Below, piece after piece: positions 1-8,110 of a stretch of DNA of 64,000 nucleotides. The notes beneath the pieces are model-generated. The model saw nothing but the letters and a program-made list of their open reading frames with translations. It was not told where the DNA came from and made no database searches. Location of the stretch: assembly GCF_014201115.1 (NCBI RefSeq), contig NZ_JACHDO010000001.1:4340001-4404000 (forward strand). The letters run 5' to 3'. The first letter of the stretch is position 1. The number at the start of each line of letters is the position of its first letter. Source of the DNA: Nocardiopsis metallicus. GTDB lineage: Bacteria; Actinomycetota; Actinomycetes; Streptosporangiales; Streptosporangiaceae. Made by a program: the position numbers and the translations under genes.

Positions 1-166
1 GCTCGAGCGCGTCCGCCAGGCACTGCTCCCTGATCGGGCAGGCCCCACAGATCGCCTTGGCCTCCTCGACCTCCGCGGGGGACTCCGCGAAGAACAGGTC
101 CGGCTCCATACGGCAGGGGATTTCGGCCTCGCCCAGCTGAGGCGTTTCCAGGACCGACGCAAGCAT
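1..166 (-). CDS. whiB7: WhiB7-type transcriptional regulator (5' part only)
   Basis: Only the first 55 codons are in the window; the gene runs off the left edge. Four cysteines at residues 18, 40, 43 and 49 give the C-X21-C-X2-C-X5-C pattern that binds the 4Fe-4S cluster of Wbl proteins. The start is an ATG with GGAGGG five bases upstream. The C-terminal GVWGG turn and AT-hook that separate WhiB7 from other Wbl proteins are out of view, so the WhiB7 call rests on context: whiB7 lies close to uvrD2, mycoredoxin and nudC in mycobacteria and streptomycetes. WhiB7 partners the primary sigma factor to activate intrinsic antibiotic-resistance genes, including itself. The long leader, AT-rich promoter and attenuator upstream fit that regulation. 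Confidence 0.85.
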   Translation of the reverse strand, partial: MLASVLETPQLGEAEIPCRMEPDLFFAESPAEVEEAKAICGACPIREQCLADALE

Positions 167-303
167 CGGTGCCCTCCAAGATCTTTGATCGTTCGTACAA
201 CGCGGTCGGTGTTCAGTCACCGGATCAGGCCCGGTGCGGGACCTGGACTTGCGATGCCGCCGCCTTCTCCCTCGTCCCTGGGGGACGGAGAGCCTGCGGA
301 GAT

Positions 304-342
304 ACAAAGAAAGCCGCGGCCCCTGTGTCGGGGTCCGCGGCC
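304..342 (-). terminator. Intrinsic terminator in the whiB7 leader (attenuator)
   Basis: A GC-rich stem (arms about 331-342 and 313-324) is followed on the minus strand by TTTCTTTG, the layout of a Rho-independent terminator. It lies about 140 nt before the whiB7 start and 29 nt after the stop of the leader ORF. Transcription attenuation through a leader ORF is reported for whiB7/wblC in other actinobacteria; its operation here is inferred from position. Confidence 0.8.
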
Positions 343-370
343 ACGGTTGAAAATCTCGGCCTGTGTAGCT

Positions 371-748
371 CTAGGCCGGAATCCTCCGTGGACACTCCCC
401 CGATGCGCCATAGCGGCGCGGGGTTTCGTGCGATGCCTCGTTGACGCCACCGGTGAACTTGCCGCGATCAAGGGCAAGCTCGGACTCGTGACGCAGTCCG
501 CCGATCACACCAGCGGTGGACACACCGGTCCCCTGGGACACGAAGCCCGCTCCGACGAGCCGGACCATGCCGAGGACACAGGTGCCGCCTTCGGTGCTCG
601 GGCGACTGCCGATGGTGGTGATGCCGCTCAGGTCGGCACCCGGGACGACACGGGTCGGGAACAGCTGCCAGGCAGCGGCAGCGGCAGACGCGAAACCGTG
701 GTTCCTTGGCTTCAACGAGTTCATCTGGTTCATCTCCGTCGTGTTCAT
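371..748 (-). CDS. Candidate leader ORF (125 codons) upstream of whiB7
   Basis: This ORF lies between the whiB7 promoter and the attenuator. Its ATG follows a strong GGAGG with about 11 bases of spacing, and its TAG stop is 29 nt before the terminator stem. The predicted peptide begins MNTTEMNQMN, has a run of five alanines (ASAAAAAWQ, about residues 22-30) and no domain I recognise. It is longer than most leader peptides, so it may be a real small protein, a translation-sensing uORF, or both. Overlapping reading frames in this GC-rich stretch are also open, so the coding call rests on the Shine-Dalgarno and on the placement. Confidence 0.5.
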   Translation of the reverse strand: MNTTEMNQMNSLKPRNHGFASAAAAAWQLFPTRVVPGADLSGITTIGSRPSTEGGTCVLGMVRLVGAGFVSQGTGVSTAGVIGGLRHESELALDRGKFTGGVNEASHETPRRYGASGECPRRIPA

Positions 749-823
749 TTGATCGGGCACCTCCTTCAAAGTCGGGCACAGGGTCTTGCACCTGCACCGA
801 GAGCGGTCACTTCGACGAGGTAC

Positions 824-862
824 ACACTACGGGGCGGCCACGAAAATCGGCAACCTATTTTT
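824..862 (-). promoter_or_regulatory. Predicted WhiB7-autoregulated promoter
   Basis: On the minus strand a -35-like TTGCCG (848-853) is separated by 18 bases from a -10-like TAGTGT (824-829). An AT-rich tract (AAAAATA, 856-862) lies two to three bases upstream of the -35, which is the arrangement described for WhiB7-dependent promoters. The predicted transcript starts near 817 and has a leader of about 650 nt. Confidence 0.65.
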
Positions 863-911
863 GACCTGCGAAAACGTCCGCATCCGGCCAAAACTTTCCG
901 GGAATGGCGAA

Positions 912-948
912 GGGCCCGGCAGTGTTCGCCAACCCACTGCCGGACCCT
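912..948 (-). terminator. Terminator-like hairpin after tesB
   Basis: A 12-bp near-perfect stem (913-924 with 935-946) lies about 65 nt after the tesB stop on the minus strand and just upstream of the whiB7 promoter. It should insulate whiB7 from the uvrD2-tesB transcript. The following T-run is weak. Confidence 0.6.
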
Positions 949-1011
949 CCCCGAACGGCTGCTCGGTGTCCTGCCTGGTGAAACCCCCGGCGGACTCCCA
1001 GGACGTCCTGC

Positions 1012-1899
1012 CTAGGCCCAGCCCTCGGCGTCCACCACGCGGATCATGCCCTCCTGCACCACGGAGCAGACGAGCTGTCCGTCACGCGTGTAGACCAGAC
1101 CCCGGGCCAGTCCCCTGGCGCCCTGGGCGGTCGGGGACTCCTGCGCGTAGAGCAGCCACTCGTCGGCGCGGAACGGGCGGTGGAACCACATGGCGTGGTC
1201 CAGGCTGGCCATCGCGATGCCCGCGAAGGACCGGCCGTGCCGGAGCAGCACCGTGTCCAGCAGGGTCATGTCCGAGGCGTAGGTCATCAGACACACCTGT
1301 GTGAGACGGTCGTCGGGCAGCTTGCCGTCCACCTTGAACCACACCGGGTTGGTGGAGGTGCGCAGGTCGGGATCGCGTTCGGCCTCGAACGACATCGCAC
1401 CCACCGGACGCATCTCGATCGGGTGCCACTGGACGAAGTTCGGTACCTTCCCGAACGCCTCGCGCAGCCGCTGGCGCGTGCTGAGCAGGTCCTCGGGCGG
1501 CGGTACGTCCGGCATCGGGGTCTGGTGGTCCAGCCCCGGCTCCTCCTTGTGGAAGGAGGCCGACAGGGTGAAGATCGCCTTGCCGTGCTGGATCGCCACG
1601 ACCCGGCGGGTGGTGAACGAACGCCCGTCACGGACCCGGTCGACCTCGTAGACGATCGGCACCGTCGGGTCGCCCGGCCGGATGAAGTAGGCGTGCAGGG
1701 AGTGCACGTACCGGTCCGTGGGCACGGTCCGGCCCGCGGCGACGAGTGCCTGCCCCGCCACCAGGCCGCCGAAGACCCGCTGGGGCCCCTCCGCCGGACT
1801 GATCCCGCGGAAGATGTTGACCTCGATCTGTTCCAGGTCCAGCACCCTCAGCAGGTCGGACAGGGACTGCCCGCTGCGCTCGGCGTCGTGTTCACTCAT
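1012..1899 (-). CDS. tesB: Acyl-CoA thioesterase II (TesB family)
   Basis: The 295-residue protein has the double hot-dog fold length of TesB, which hydrolyses medium- and long-chain acyl-CoA to free fatty acid and CoA in the cytosol. The first half carries the FGGLVAGQAL helix and the HSLHAYFIRPGD strand typical of the family. The second half holds SLDHAMWFHRPFRADEW, containing the catalytic Asp, and VVQEGMIR, containing the catalytic Gln; the Ser/Thr partner is probably in the QESPTAQGARG segment. The ATG overlaps the uvrD2 stop codon by 8 bp (ATGAGTGA), so the two genes are translationally coupled. A reading frame continues upstream, but the overlap and the family N-terminus support this start. 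Confidence 0.93.
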   Translation of the reverse strand: MSEHDAERSGQSLSDLLRVLDLEQIEVNIFRGISPAEGPQRVFGGLVAGQALVAAGRTVPTDRYVHSLHAYFIRPGDPTVPIVYEVDRVRDGRSFTTRRVVAIQHGKAIFTLSASFHKEEPGLDHQTPMPDVPPPEDLLSTRQRLREAFGKVPNFVQWHPIEMRPVGAMSFEAERDPDLRTSTNPVWFKVDGKLPDDRLTQVCLMTYASDMTLLDTVLLRHGRSFAGIAMASLDHAMWFHRPFRADEWLLYAQESPTAQGARGLARGLVYTRDGQLVCSVVQEGMIRVVDAEGWA

Positions 1900-4015
1900 C
1901 CTCGTCCTCTCCGTCACCGGCGTCCGTCTCACCGGCGGCCGCCTCCGCGGGGTCCCGCCCCGCGACCAGCGCGAGTACCGCCTCACCGTAACGGTCCAGC
2001 TTCGCCGGGCCCACCCCGGACACGGCCGTGAGCTGGGAGACGCTGGAGGGCTCCTGCTCGGCGATGGCCTGGAGGGTGGCGTCGGTGAAGATCACGTAGG
2101 CGGGCATCTTCGCTTCCTGGGCGGTCTGCCTGCGCCAGTCGCGCAGCCGCTCCAGCAGGGCTTCGTCGTAGTTCGACGGGCAGTCCAGGCAGCGTCCCAG
2201 CTTGCGCTCGGTGGTGTCGGAGAGCACGTCCGAGCAGACCCGGCAGCGCACGACCCCGCCCTTGCGTCGGTCACGGCGGTTGGCGGTGGAGGGCGAGGCG
2301 GGGCGCAGCCCGTCCAGGAAGCGCGAGGGCTTGCGGGTCTTCCTTCCCCCCGGTGACCTCGCCAGGGACCAGGACATCGCGAGGCTGGACCGGGCGCGGG
2401 TGACCCCCACGTAGAAGAGCCTGCGCTCCTCCTCGACCTGCTCGTCGGTCTCGGCGTAGATGATCGGCATCATGCCCTCGGTGAGGCCGACCAGGAACAC
2501 CGCGTCCCACTCCAGACCCTTGGCGGAGTGCAGGGAGGCGATGGTCACCCCCTCGAACCCGGGCGCGTGCTCGGTGGCCATGCGCGTCTCGAGCTCCTCG
2601 ACGAAGGCGGCCATGGTGGCCTGGCCGCCGTCCGGGCCGGGCTTGGCCGCCATGTCCTCGGCGAGCTGGGCCAGAGCCGACAGCGACTCCCAGCGTTCCC
2701 GGGCCTGGCAGCCCTCGGGGGCGGTGTCGGTCAGCCCCATCTGGGAGAGCAGGCTCCGCACGGTCGCGACCAGGGGTTCGGCCGTCTCCCCCGCCGCGCC
2801 GTGCCGGGCCCCGCGCAGGGTGTGCACGGCCTGCTTGATCTCGGGGCGCTCGAAGAAACGGGTGGTGCCGCGCACCGTGAAGGGGACGCCCTCGTCGGCC
2901 AGGGCCTGCTCGTAGGCGGCCGACTGCGAGTTGGTGCGCAGCAGCACCGCGATCTCGCTCGCGGGGGTGCCGTCCTCCAGCAGCACGCTGATCTTGCGCG
3001 CGACGCCGGTGGCCTCCCCCGGTTCGTCCTCGTACTCCTGGTAGAGCGGGTCCGGCCCGTCCGGGCGCTGCGCCTGGAGGGTGAGGTGGTTGGCGGAGGT
3101 GGTGCCCTTGGCCTGCGCGATGACGTGGTTGGCCACCCGCACCACCTGCGGGGTGGAGCGGTAGTCGCGGACCAGCCGGACCACCGTGGCGTGCGGGTAG
3201 CGGTTGGCGAACCCGGTCAGGTAGCCCGGGGTGGCCCCGGCGAAGGAGTAGATGGTCTGGCTGGGGTCGCCGACCACGCACAGGTCGTCGCGGTCGCCGA
3301 GCCAGGCGTCCAGGAGGAGTTTCTGCAGCGGGTTGACGTCCTGGAACTCGTCCACGACGAAGTACCGGTACTGGTCGCGGACCCGTTGGGCCACGGCCGG
3401 GTACTCGTTGATCATCCCGGCGGTGAGCTCCAGCATGGACTCGAAGTCGAGGAGGTTGTGCTCGCTGCGCAGCTCCTCGTAGGCCTCGAAGACCCGGGCG
3501 ACCTCGCCGGTGGTCATCGGCGCCTGGCGGCCCGCCTTGGCCACGGCCTTGTCGTAGTCGCTGGGGCGTACCTGGGTGACCTTGGCCCACTCGATCTCAC
3601 TGGCGAGGTCGCGCAGCCCGAGCCGGTCCGGTTGCAGCCCCACCGCGTTGGCGGCGCGGGCCACCACCGAGAGCTTGCTGTCGATGAGGGTGGGTTTCTC
3701 TCCGCCGACCACTTGTGGCCAGAAGAAGCCCAACTGGCGCAGCGCGGCCGCGTGGAAGGTGCGGGCCTGCACCCGGGGGGCGCCCAGGGAGCGCAGGCGT
3801 CCGCGCATCTCCCCGGCCGCGCGGGCGGTGAAGGTGACCGCGAGGATCTGCTGTTCGGAGACGACCCCGCTGGCCACGGCGTGCGCGATCCGGTGCGTGA
3901 TGGCCCTGGTCTTCCCCGTTCCGGCACCGGCCAGAATGCACACGGGGCCGCGTAGGGCGCGCGCCGCCTCGGTCTGTTCCGGGTCCAGTCCCTCCAGGAC
4001 GCGGTCGGGGTCCAT
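1892..4015 (-). CDS. uvrD2: UvrD2-type 3'-5' DNA helicase with zinc-binding region and HRDC domain
   Basis: A superfamily 1A helicase of 707 residues, close to mycobacterial UvrD2 (700). It has Walker A AGAGTGKT (about residues 33-40), VDEFQD (motif II), GDPSQTIYSF (motif III), VRLVRDYRSTP (motif IV) and VTRARSSL (motif VI). The C-terminus has a tetracysteine element (CRVC, then CLDC) followed by an HRDC domain ending in the VSGVGPAKLDRYG hairpin region, the UvrD2 architecture. It probably acts in DNA repair and unwinding. The ATG at 4015 has an AGGAG upstream; earlier in-frame codons encode no conserved sequence. It is the first gene of the uvrD2-tesB pair. Confidence 0.95.
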   Translation of the reverse strand: MDPDRVLEGLDPEQTEAARALRGPVCILAGAGTGKTRAITHRIAHAVASGVVSEQQILAVTFTARAAGEMRGRLRSLGAPRVQARTFHAAALRQLGFFWPQVVGGEKPTLIDSKLSVVARAANAVGLQPDRLGLRDLASEIEWAKVTQVRPSDYDKAVAKAGRQAPMTTGEVARVFEAYEELRSEHNLLDFESMLELTAGMINEYPAVAQRVRDQYRYFVVDEFQDVNPLQKLLLDAWLGDRDDLCVVGDPSQTIYSFAGATPGYLTGFANRYPHATVVRLVRDYRSTPQVVRVANHVIAQAKGTTSANHLTLQAQRPDGPDPLYQEYEDEPGEATGVARKISVLLEDGTPASEIAVLLRTNSQSAAYEQALADEGVPFTVRGTTRFFERPEIKQAVHTLRGARHGAAGETAEPLVATVRSLLSQMGLTDTAPEGCQARERWESLSALAQLAEDMAAKPGPDGGQATMAAFVEELETRMATEHAPGFEGVTIASLHSAKGLEWDAVFLVGLTEGMMPIIYAETDEQVEEERRLFYVGVTRARSSLAMSWSLARSPGGRKTRKPSRFLDGLRPASPSTANRRDRRKGGVVRCRVCSDVLSDTTERKLGRCLDCPSNYDEALLERLRDWRRQTAQEAKMPAYVIFTDATLQAIAEQEPSSVSQLTAVSGVGPAKLDRYGEAVLALVAGRDPAEAAAGETDAGDGEDEDE

Positions 4016-4371
4016 GGTGCTCCTGCATCTGGTCGGGGCGGGTGTGATCGGTGTTTCGGCTGCGATCGGCCAGACGGCCGAAATCGGCCAAGACGACCAC
4101 AACGGTCTGGAACGGCCCTGGACCGTCGTGCCACTCTGGGACTCTTGTCAGGCCGTGGGCGCACAGTCTCTCAAGTATCGGTCTTTACCGGGAGCGGATG
4201 CGCCAGGCTGTGGACAAGCGTGGGCACGCGGGGTGCGCGAGCTGGGCGAACGAGCTGAGCGAGACATTCCAGAACCAGTCGCCCCTGTGAGGCGTCCCAC
4301 GTTGTGTCGCACGGTCATGGGAAGCGGTGAGGCCCCCTTGGTGTTGAGAGTTGGGGAACCGACCCCCCACC
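4016..4371. other. Divergent intergenic region between uvrD2 and mycoredoxin
   Basis: These 356 bases hold the promoters for uvrD2 (minus) and mycoredoxin (plus). I see no convincing gene and no RNA element. No -10/-35 pair stands out enough to assign. Confidence 0.5.
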
Positions 4372-4662
4372 ATGACCGTCGACCTGAAAGACGTGAGCGA
4401 GATGACGAGTACGGGCACCGAACTTTTCACGATGTACAGCACCCCCTGGTGCGGGTACTGCAGACGCCTCAAGAGCCAGCTCTCCCGCGAGGGGATCGCG
4501 ATTCGCGAGGTGAACATCGAGGAGAACCCGGAGGCCGCGGAGTACGTGATGAAGGTGAACGGCGGGAACCAGACGGTCCCCACGGTGGTCTTCAGTGACG
4601 AAACGGCGATGACCAACCCGTCGCTCGCTCAGGTGAAGAAGAAGTTGGCCGAGCTGTCCTAG
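4372..4662 (+). CDS. mrx1: Mycoredoxin (glutaredoxin-fold, CGYC)
   Basis: A small thioredoxin-fold oxidoreductase with the active site STPWCGYCRRLK. Mycoredoxins use this pair to reduce S-mycothiolated protein thiols with mycothiol as cofactor; the first Cys is nucleophilic. GGNQTVPTVVF is the cis-Pro substrate-binding loop. From ATG 4372 the product has 96 residues; a second ATG at 4402 would give 86, nearer to the 84 of Mycobacterium tuberculosis Mrx1, and neither has a strong Shine-Dalgarno. The position beside uvrD2 and nudC is conserved in actinobacteria. Confidence 0.9.
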   Translation: MTVDLKDVSEMTSTGTELFTMYSTPWCGYCRRLKSQLSREGIAIREVNIEENPEAAEYVMKVNGGNQTVPTVVFSDETAMTNPSLAQVKKKLAELS

Positions 4663-4670
4663 GACGAACG

Positions 4671-4700
4671 GCGCGGACCGCACACGGTTGCGGTCCGCGC
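4671..4700 (+). terminator. Hairpin after mycoredoxin
   Basis: A perfect 10-bp stem (4671-4680 with 4691-4700, loop CACACGGTTG) begins 8 bases after the stop codon. No U-tract follows, as is common for actinobacterial terminators. Confidence 0.6.
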
Positions 4701-4777
4701 GGCGGGTCCCCTCCCCCCCAGGGGGCGGACACCCCCGGGTTCCGACCGGCGGCGCGGCCGACACCGTAGCTCGGACG

Positions 4778-5260
4778 ATGACGGGGAGTGTTGAGTTGGG
4801 GGACGACGTGAGGTCTCATGACGTAGCGGTCACCGACACGGTGGACGTCGAAGTGGTGCGCCGCACCCCGAACGGGTGGCGTGTGGGCACCGACCAGAAC
4901 GGGCACGAGACGCCGGACCTGGTCAGTGCGATGGTCCTGGCGGACCTGCTCACCGCCGAGGCGGGGACCGGCAGACCCCGCACCCAGGCTCCGGGCCGCG
5001 CCCCGGAGGGGGCGTCGGAAGTGGAGCGGCTGCGGCACACGATCACGCAGCTGGAGCACGCGCTGCACTCGAGGGTCGTGGTGGAGCAGGCCATCGGGGT
5101 GCTCGCGGAACGGCACACGATGCCGCCCCGCGAGGCGTTCGAGAGACTTCGCTCCTCGGCCAGGTCCCGGGGGCGCAAGGTCGCCGAACTGGCCCAGGAC
5201 GTGGTGGAGAGCAGCACCAGCCCCCTGACCGTCCTCCCGGACGAGCTGACCACGGGATAG
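4778..5260 (+). CDS. ANTAR-domain RNA-binding regulator
   Basis: The last ~75 residues form a clear ANTAR domain: a three-helix bundle with VVVEQAIGVLAER, then MPPREAFERLRSSARSRGRKVAELAQDVV. ANTAR proteins bind paired hexaloop hairpins in nascent RNA and prevent termination. The N-terminal ~80 residues are short and do not look like a GAF, PAS or receiver domain; they have a strand-rich DVEVVRRTPNGWRVGTDQNG segment. The 160-residue form starts at ATG 4778; a GTG at 4808 with GGGGGA upstream is an alternative (150 residues). No paired hexaloop target was identified in this window. Confidence 0.85.
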   Translation: MTGSVELGDDVRSHDVAVTDTVDVEVVRRTPNGWRVGTDQNGHETPDLVSAMVLADLLTAEAGTGRPRTQAPGRAPEGASEVERLRHTITQLEHALHSRVVVEQAIGVLAERHTMPPREAFERLRSSARSRGRKVAELAQDVVESSTSPLTVLPDELTTG

Positions 5261-5358
5261 GACCGGGGCCGGGCCGGCCGATCCCGGTCGGCGGCAGGAC
5301 CGGTACGCACCGCGGGACGTCCGGTTCGGGGGGGACGGACGACCCGCGGTTCGGGCGC

Positions 5359-5382
5359 GCCCGGGCCACGCGGGCCCCGGGC
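5359..5382. terminator. Bidirectional hairpin between convergent genes
   Basis: The stem GCCCGGGCC/GGGCCCCGGGC lies between the ANTAR gene (plus) and nudC (minus), which converge. It is GC-rich without a U-tract. Confidence 0.45.
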
Positions 5383-5403
5383 GGTGACGGCTCCGGGTTC
5401 GGT

Positions 5404-6354
5404 CTACCAGCCTCCCGGGAGCTCCGCGCCGTACCAGTGCTCGATCAGGGTGCGGGCGATGGAGAGCCGCCCCGGCAGGACGACCTCCTCGGAGTGCACG
5501 GCCTCGGCCAGCTCGGCCCGGGTGAACCAGCGGGTCTCGGCGATCTCGTCGTCGGTCCGCTCGGTCTCGCCCACCGCACGGGCGGTGTAGCCCATCATGA
5601 GGCTGCGCGGGAACGGCCAGGGCTGCGAGGACAGGTAGCGGGGGTCCTCGACGACCACGCCCGCCTCCTCCGCCACCTCGCGGATCACCGCCTGTTCCAG
5701 GGACTCCCCCGCGTCCACGAACCCGGCCAGCACGGAGAAGCGGTGCGCGTCCCAGTTGGGGTTGTTGCCGAGCAGGCACTCCTCCTGACCGTCGCGCTCG
5801 CGGTGCACCAGCATGATCACCGCCGGGTCCATCCGGGGGAACTGTTCGGTGCCCTCCTCCTCGCAGACGCGCACGTGGCCGGCCTTCTCGATCCGGGTGC
5901 GGGCACCGCAGCGCGGGCAGAAGCCGTGGCTGGCGTTCCAGTTCGCGAGGGCGACCGCCCGGGTGAACAGGCCGGTGTCGTGGTCGTTGAGGACCGCGCC
6001 GACCTCGCGCAGGGAGGCGGGTTCGGCGACGGGGTTGGGCTCCAGGTCCTGGTGCGAGCGGACCGCGAAGTAGGCGCGCTCGCCGTCGCTGCCCAGCAGG
6101 TACCGCTCGCCCGCAGGAGCGTGGTGGGGGTCGAGCAGGACGAGCTCCCGGGTCTGACCGGTGGTGACCAGCGCGCGGGACTGCTTGGCCATGAGGGCCT
6201 TCCAGCCGTAGCTGCCGGGTTCACCGCCCTCCAGGACCAGGACCCTGGTGTTCGGGTCCGCCCAGGCCGCGGCCAGCCAGTCGTCGTCACCGCGCCGGTG
6301 TCCGGCGGGGTTGACGGTCGAGCGGGCGAGCAGGGGTGTGGCTTCGGATTCCAT
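5404..6354 (-). CDS. nudC: NAD(+) diphosphatase / NAD-RNA decapping Nudix hydrolase
   Basis: The 316-residue protein has the NudC layout: an N-terminal domain, a zinc-ribbon segment (FCPRCGART), a Nudix domain with box GFVDAGESLEQAVIREVAEEAG (GX5EX7REUXEEXGU) and the NudC signature SQPWPFPRSLMMGY. It cleaves NAD(H) to NMN and AMP and, in studied bacteria, removes NAD caps from RNA. Only three cysteines of the zinc ribbon are clear (CPRC and VRVCEEEG), so zinc binding may be altered. The ATG follows GGAAGG. Its position near uvrD2 and mycoredoxin matches the actinobacterial order. Confidence 0.94.
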   Translation of the reverse strand: MESEATPLLARSTVNPAGHRRGDDDWLAAAWADPNTRVLVLEGGEPGSYGWKALMAKQSRALVTTGQTRELVLLDPHHAPAGERYLLGSDGERAYFAVRSHQDLEPNPVAEPASLREVGAVLNDHDTGLFTRAVALANWNASHGFCPRCGARTRIEKAGHVRVCEEEGTEQFPRMDPAVIMLVHRERDGQEECLLGNNPNWDAHRFSVLAGFVDAGESLEQAVIREVAEEAGVVVEDPRYLSSQPWPFPRSLMMGYTARAVGETERTDDEIAETRWFTRAELAEAVHSEEVVLPGRLSIARTLIEHWYGAELPGGW

Positions 6355-6433
6355 GCGACCTTCCGGTTCTGAGGTTCTCCTCAAGGTCTAACGCCCGCGG
6401 GGCCCTCGCGCACTCCCGTTCCCGGAACCGGCG

Positions 6434-6459
6434 CGGCCGCCGCCAGCGTACGGCGGCCG
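6434..6459 (-). terminator. Terminator-like hairpin after the M20 peptidase gene
   Basis: A 9-bp perfect stem CGGCCGCCG/CGGCGGCCG (6434-6442 with 6451-6459) lies 34 bases past the M20 stop codon on the minus strand. Confidence 0.5.
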
Positions 6460-6492
6460 CGAGCGGTAGGCGACGGTACCGGATGTGCGGGA

Positions 6493-7875
6493 TCAGGCGT
6501 CCTTGGCGGCGCCCAGTTCCTCCCACAGGTAGGCCGCGCTCTCGGCGCCCTTGAGCAGCAGCGGCATCTCCACCTTCTCGTTGGGGGCGTGGATGCGGTC
6601 CTCGTTGAGTCCCACGGCCACGAACACCAGCGGGGCTTCGAGGATGTCGGCGATGTCGGCCTCGGGGCCGCTGCCGCCCTCACGGGTGAACAGGACCTCC
6701 TTGCCGAAGGCGCGGCCCATGGCGGAGCGGGCGGCCTTCAGGGCGGTGGAGGACAGGTCGGAGGCGCAGGCGCGCACGCCCGGGCCGCCGAACTCCAGCT
6801 CGGCGGTGATGCCGTCCGGGGTGTTGGCCTCCACGTACTCGCGGACCCGGTCCTGGATCTCCAAGGGCTCCTGGCCGGGCACGAGGCGGAAGCTGATCTT
6901 GGCGTGCGCGGAGCGGGGCACGATGGTCTTGCCGCCCGCGCCGGTGTGCCCGCCCCACATGCCGTTGATCTCGGCGGTGGGCCGCAGCCAGACGCGCTCC
7001 AGGGTGCTGTACCCCTTCTCCCCGCGCGCGGCGGTGGAGGCGGCGGTGGCCAGCCACTCCTCCTCGTCGAAGGGCAGCCGCGCGATGAGCTCGCGCTCCT
7101 GCGCGCTGGCCTCGACGACCCCGTCGTAGAAACCGGGGATCGCGACGCGGTCGTCGGCGTCGTGCAGACCGGAGAGCAGGTCGCTCATGATCTTGAGCGG
7201 GTTGGGCACCGCACCGCCGAAGGAACCGCTGTGCAGGTCGCGCCCGGGACCGAAGAGGTTGATCTCCACGTCGGTGACGCCGCGCATGCCCACGCACATG
7301 GAGGGGGTGTCGGGCGCCCACATGGTGGTGTCGGAGATGACCGCGACGTCGCAGGCCAGGCGCTCGCGGTTGGCCTTCATCAGCTCAGCGAAGTGGACGG
7401 ACCCGGACTCCTCCTCACCCTCCACCAGCAGCTTGACGGTGACCGGCGGGGCGTCCGCACCGGAGGCGGCCAGGGCGGCCCGCACACCGAGGGCGTGGAA
7501 GAGGACCTGGCCCTTGTCGTCGGAGGACCCGCGCGCGTAGAGGGAGGTGCCACGCTCGGTGGGGACGAAGGGCTCTGTCTCCCACTCCTCCAGCGGGTCC
7601 ACCGGCTGCACGTCGTGGTGGCCGTAGACCAGCACCGTGGGCGCCGCGGGGTCGGCGGCGCGCCACTCGGCGAACACGGCGGGCAGCCCGGGGGTCTCCC
7701 AGACCTCGACCGTGGGGAAGCCGGTCTCGGTGAGGTGGTCCGCCAGCCAGCGGGCCGAGCGGCGCACGTCGTCGTGGCGCTCGGGGTCGGCGGAGATCGA
7801 GGGGATCGCCAGCCATTCCTTGAGCGAGGTGAGGAACTCGTCCCCGTGGGCCTCGATGTAGGCACGCGCGTCCAT
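6493..7875 (-). CDS. M20-family metallopeptidase (dipeptidase)
   Basis: The 460-residue product matches the M20 dipeptidase family that removes amino acids from small peptides in the cytosol. Zinc ligands and catalytic residues are in GHHDVQPVD (His, Asp), ARGSSDDKGQ (bridging Asp) and LLVEGEEESGS (catalytic Glu and ligand Glu). FGPGRDLHSGSFGG lies in the dimerisation/lid domain, and LNEDRIHAPNEKV has the last zinc-ligand His. The length fits dipeptidases better than the shorter ArgE/DapE enzymes. The ATG has AAGGA upstream. It stands alone, with a hairpin downstream and a relic gene upstream. Confidence 0.92.
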   Translation of the reverse strand: MDARAYIEAHGDEFLTSLKEWLAIPSISADPERHDDVRRSARWLADHLTETGFPTVEVWETPGLPAVFAEWRAADPAAPTVLVYGHHDVQPVDPLEEWETEPFVPTERGTSLYARGSSDDKGQVLFHALGVRAALAASGADAPPVTVKLLVEGEEESGSVHFAELMKANRERLACDVAVISDTTMWAPDTPSMCVGMRGVTDVEINLFGPGRDLHSGSFGGAVPNPLKIMSDLLSGLHDADDRVAIPGFYDGVVEASAQERELIARLPFDEEEWLATAASTAARGEKGYSTLERVWLRPTAEINGMWGGHTGAGGKTIVPRSAHAKISFRLVPGQEPLEIQDRVREYVEANTPDGITAELEFGGPGVRACASDLSSTALKAARSAMGRAFGKEVLFTREGGSGPEADIADILEAPLVFVAVGLNEDRIHAPNEKVEMPLLLKGAESAAYLWEELGAAKDA

Positions 7876-8005
7876 CAGCCGTCCTTGTCCTAGACATCCT
7901 TGTCAGGATCGACCTTAGAACCTGGACGAACAGGACGGTACGCCAGAGGTGCCATCCGGGCCGGAGGTGGACGGAAGGCAAGGCTGCCGCTACCAAAGGA
8001 CGGGG

Positions 8006-8110
8006 GTGACTCCCCGTGCCCAGCACACCGCGAGCATCATGGCCAAGCTCGGCCTCGCCCACGGGGACGCGGACATCAACCGTCGGGTAAAGGCGTTCCT
8101 GCGCGGTTAG
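8006..8110 (+). pseudogene. Relic of a LuxR/NarL-type regulator (C-terminal end only)
   Basis: A 34-codon frame from GTG to TAG reads HTASIMAKLGL followed by DINRRVKAFLRG, matching the recognition helix and tail of NarL/LuxR-type regulators. The rest of the HTH and the receiver domain are absent; upstream sequence shows no continuation. Its TAG overlaps the TAA of the convergent HAD gene (TTAG). I read this as the 3' end of a regulator gene truncated by deletion. A very short real protein is possible but less likely. Confidence 0.55.
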
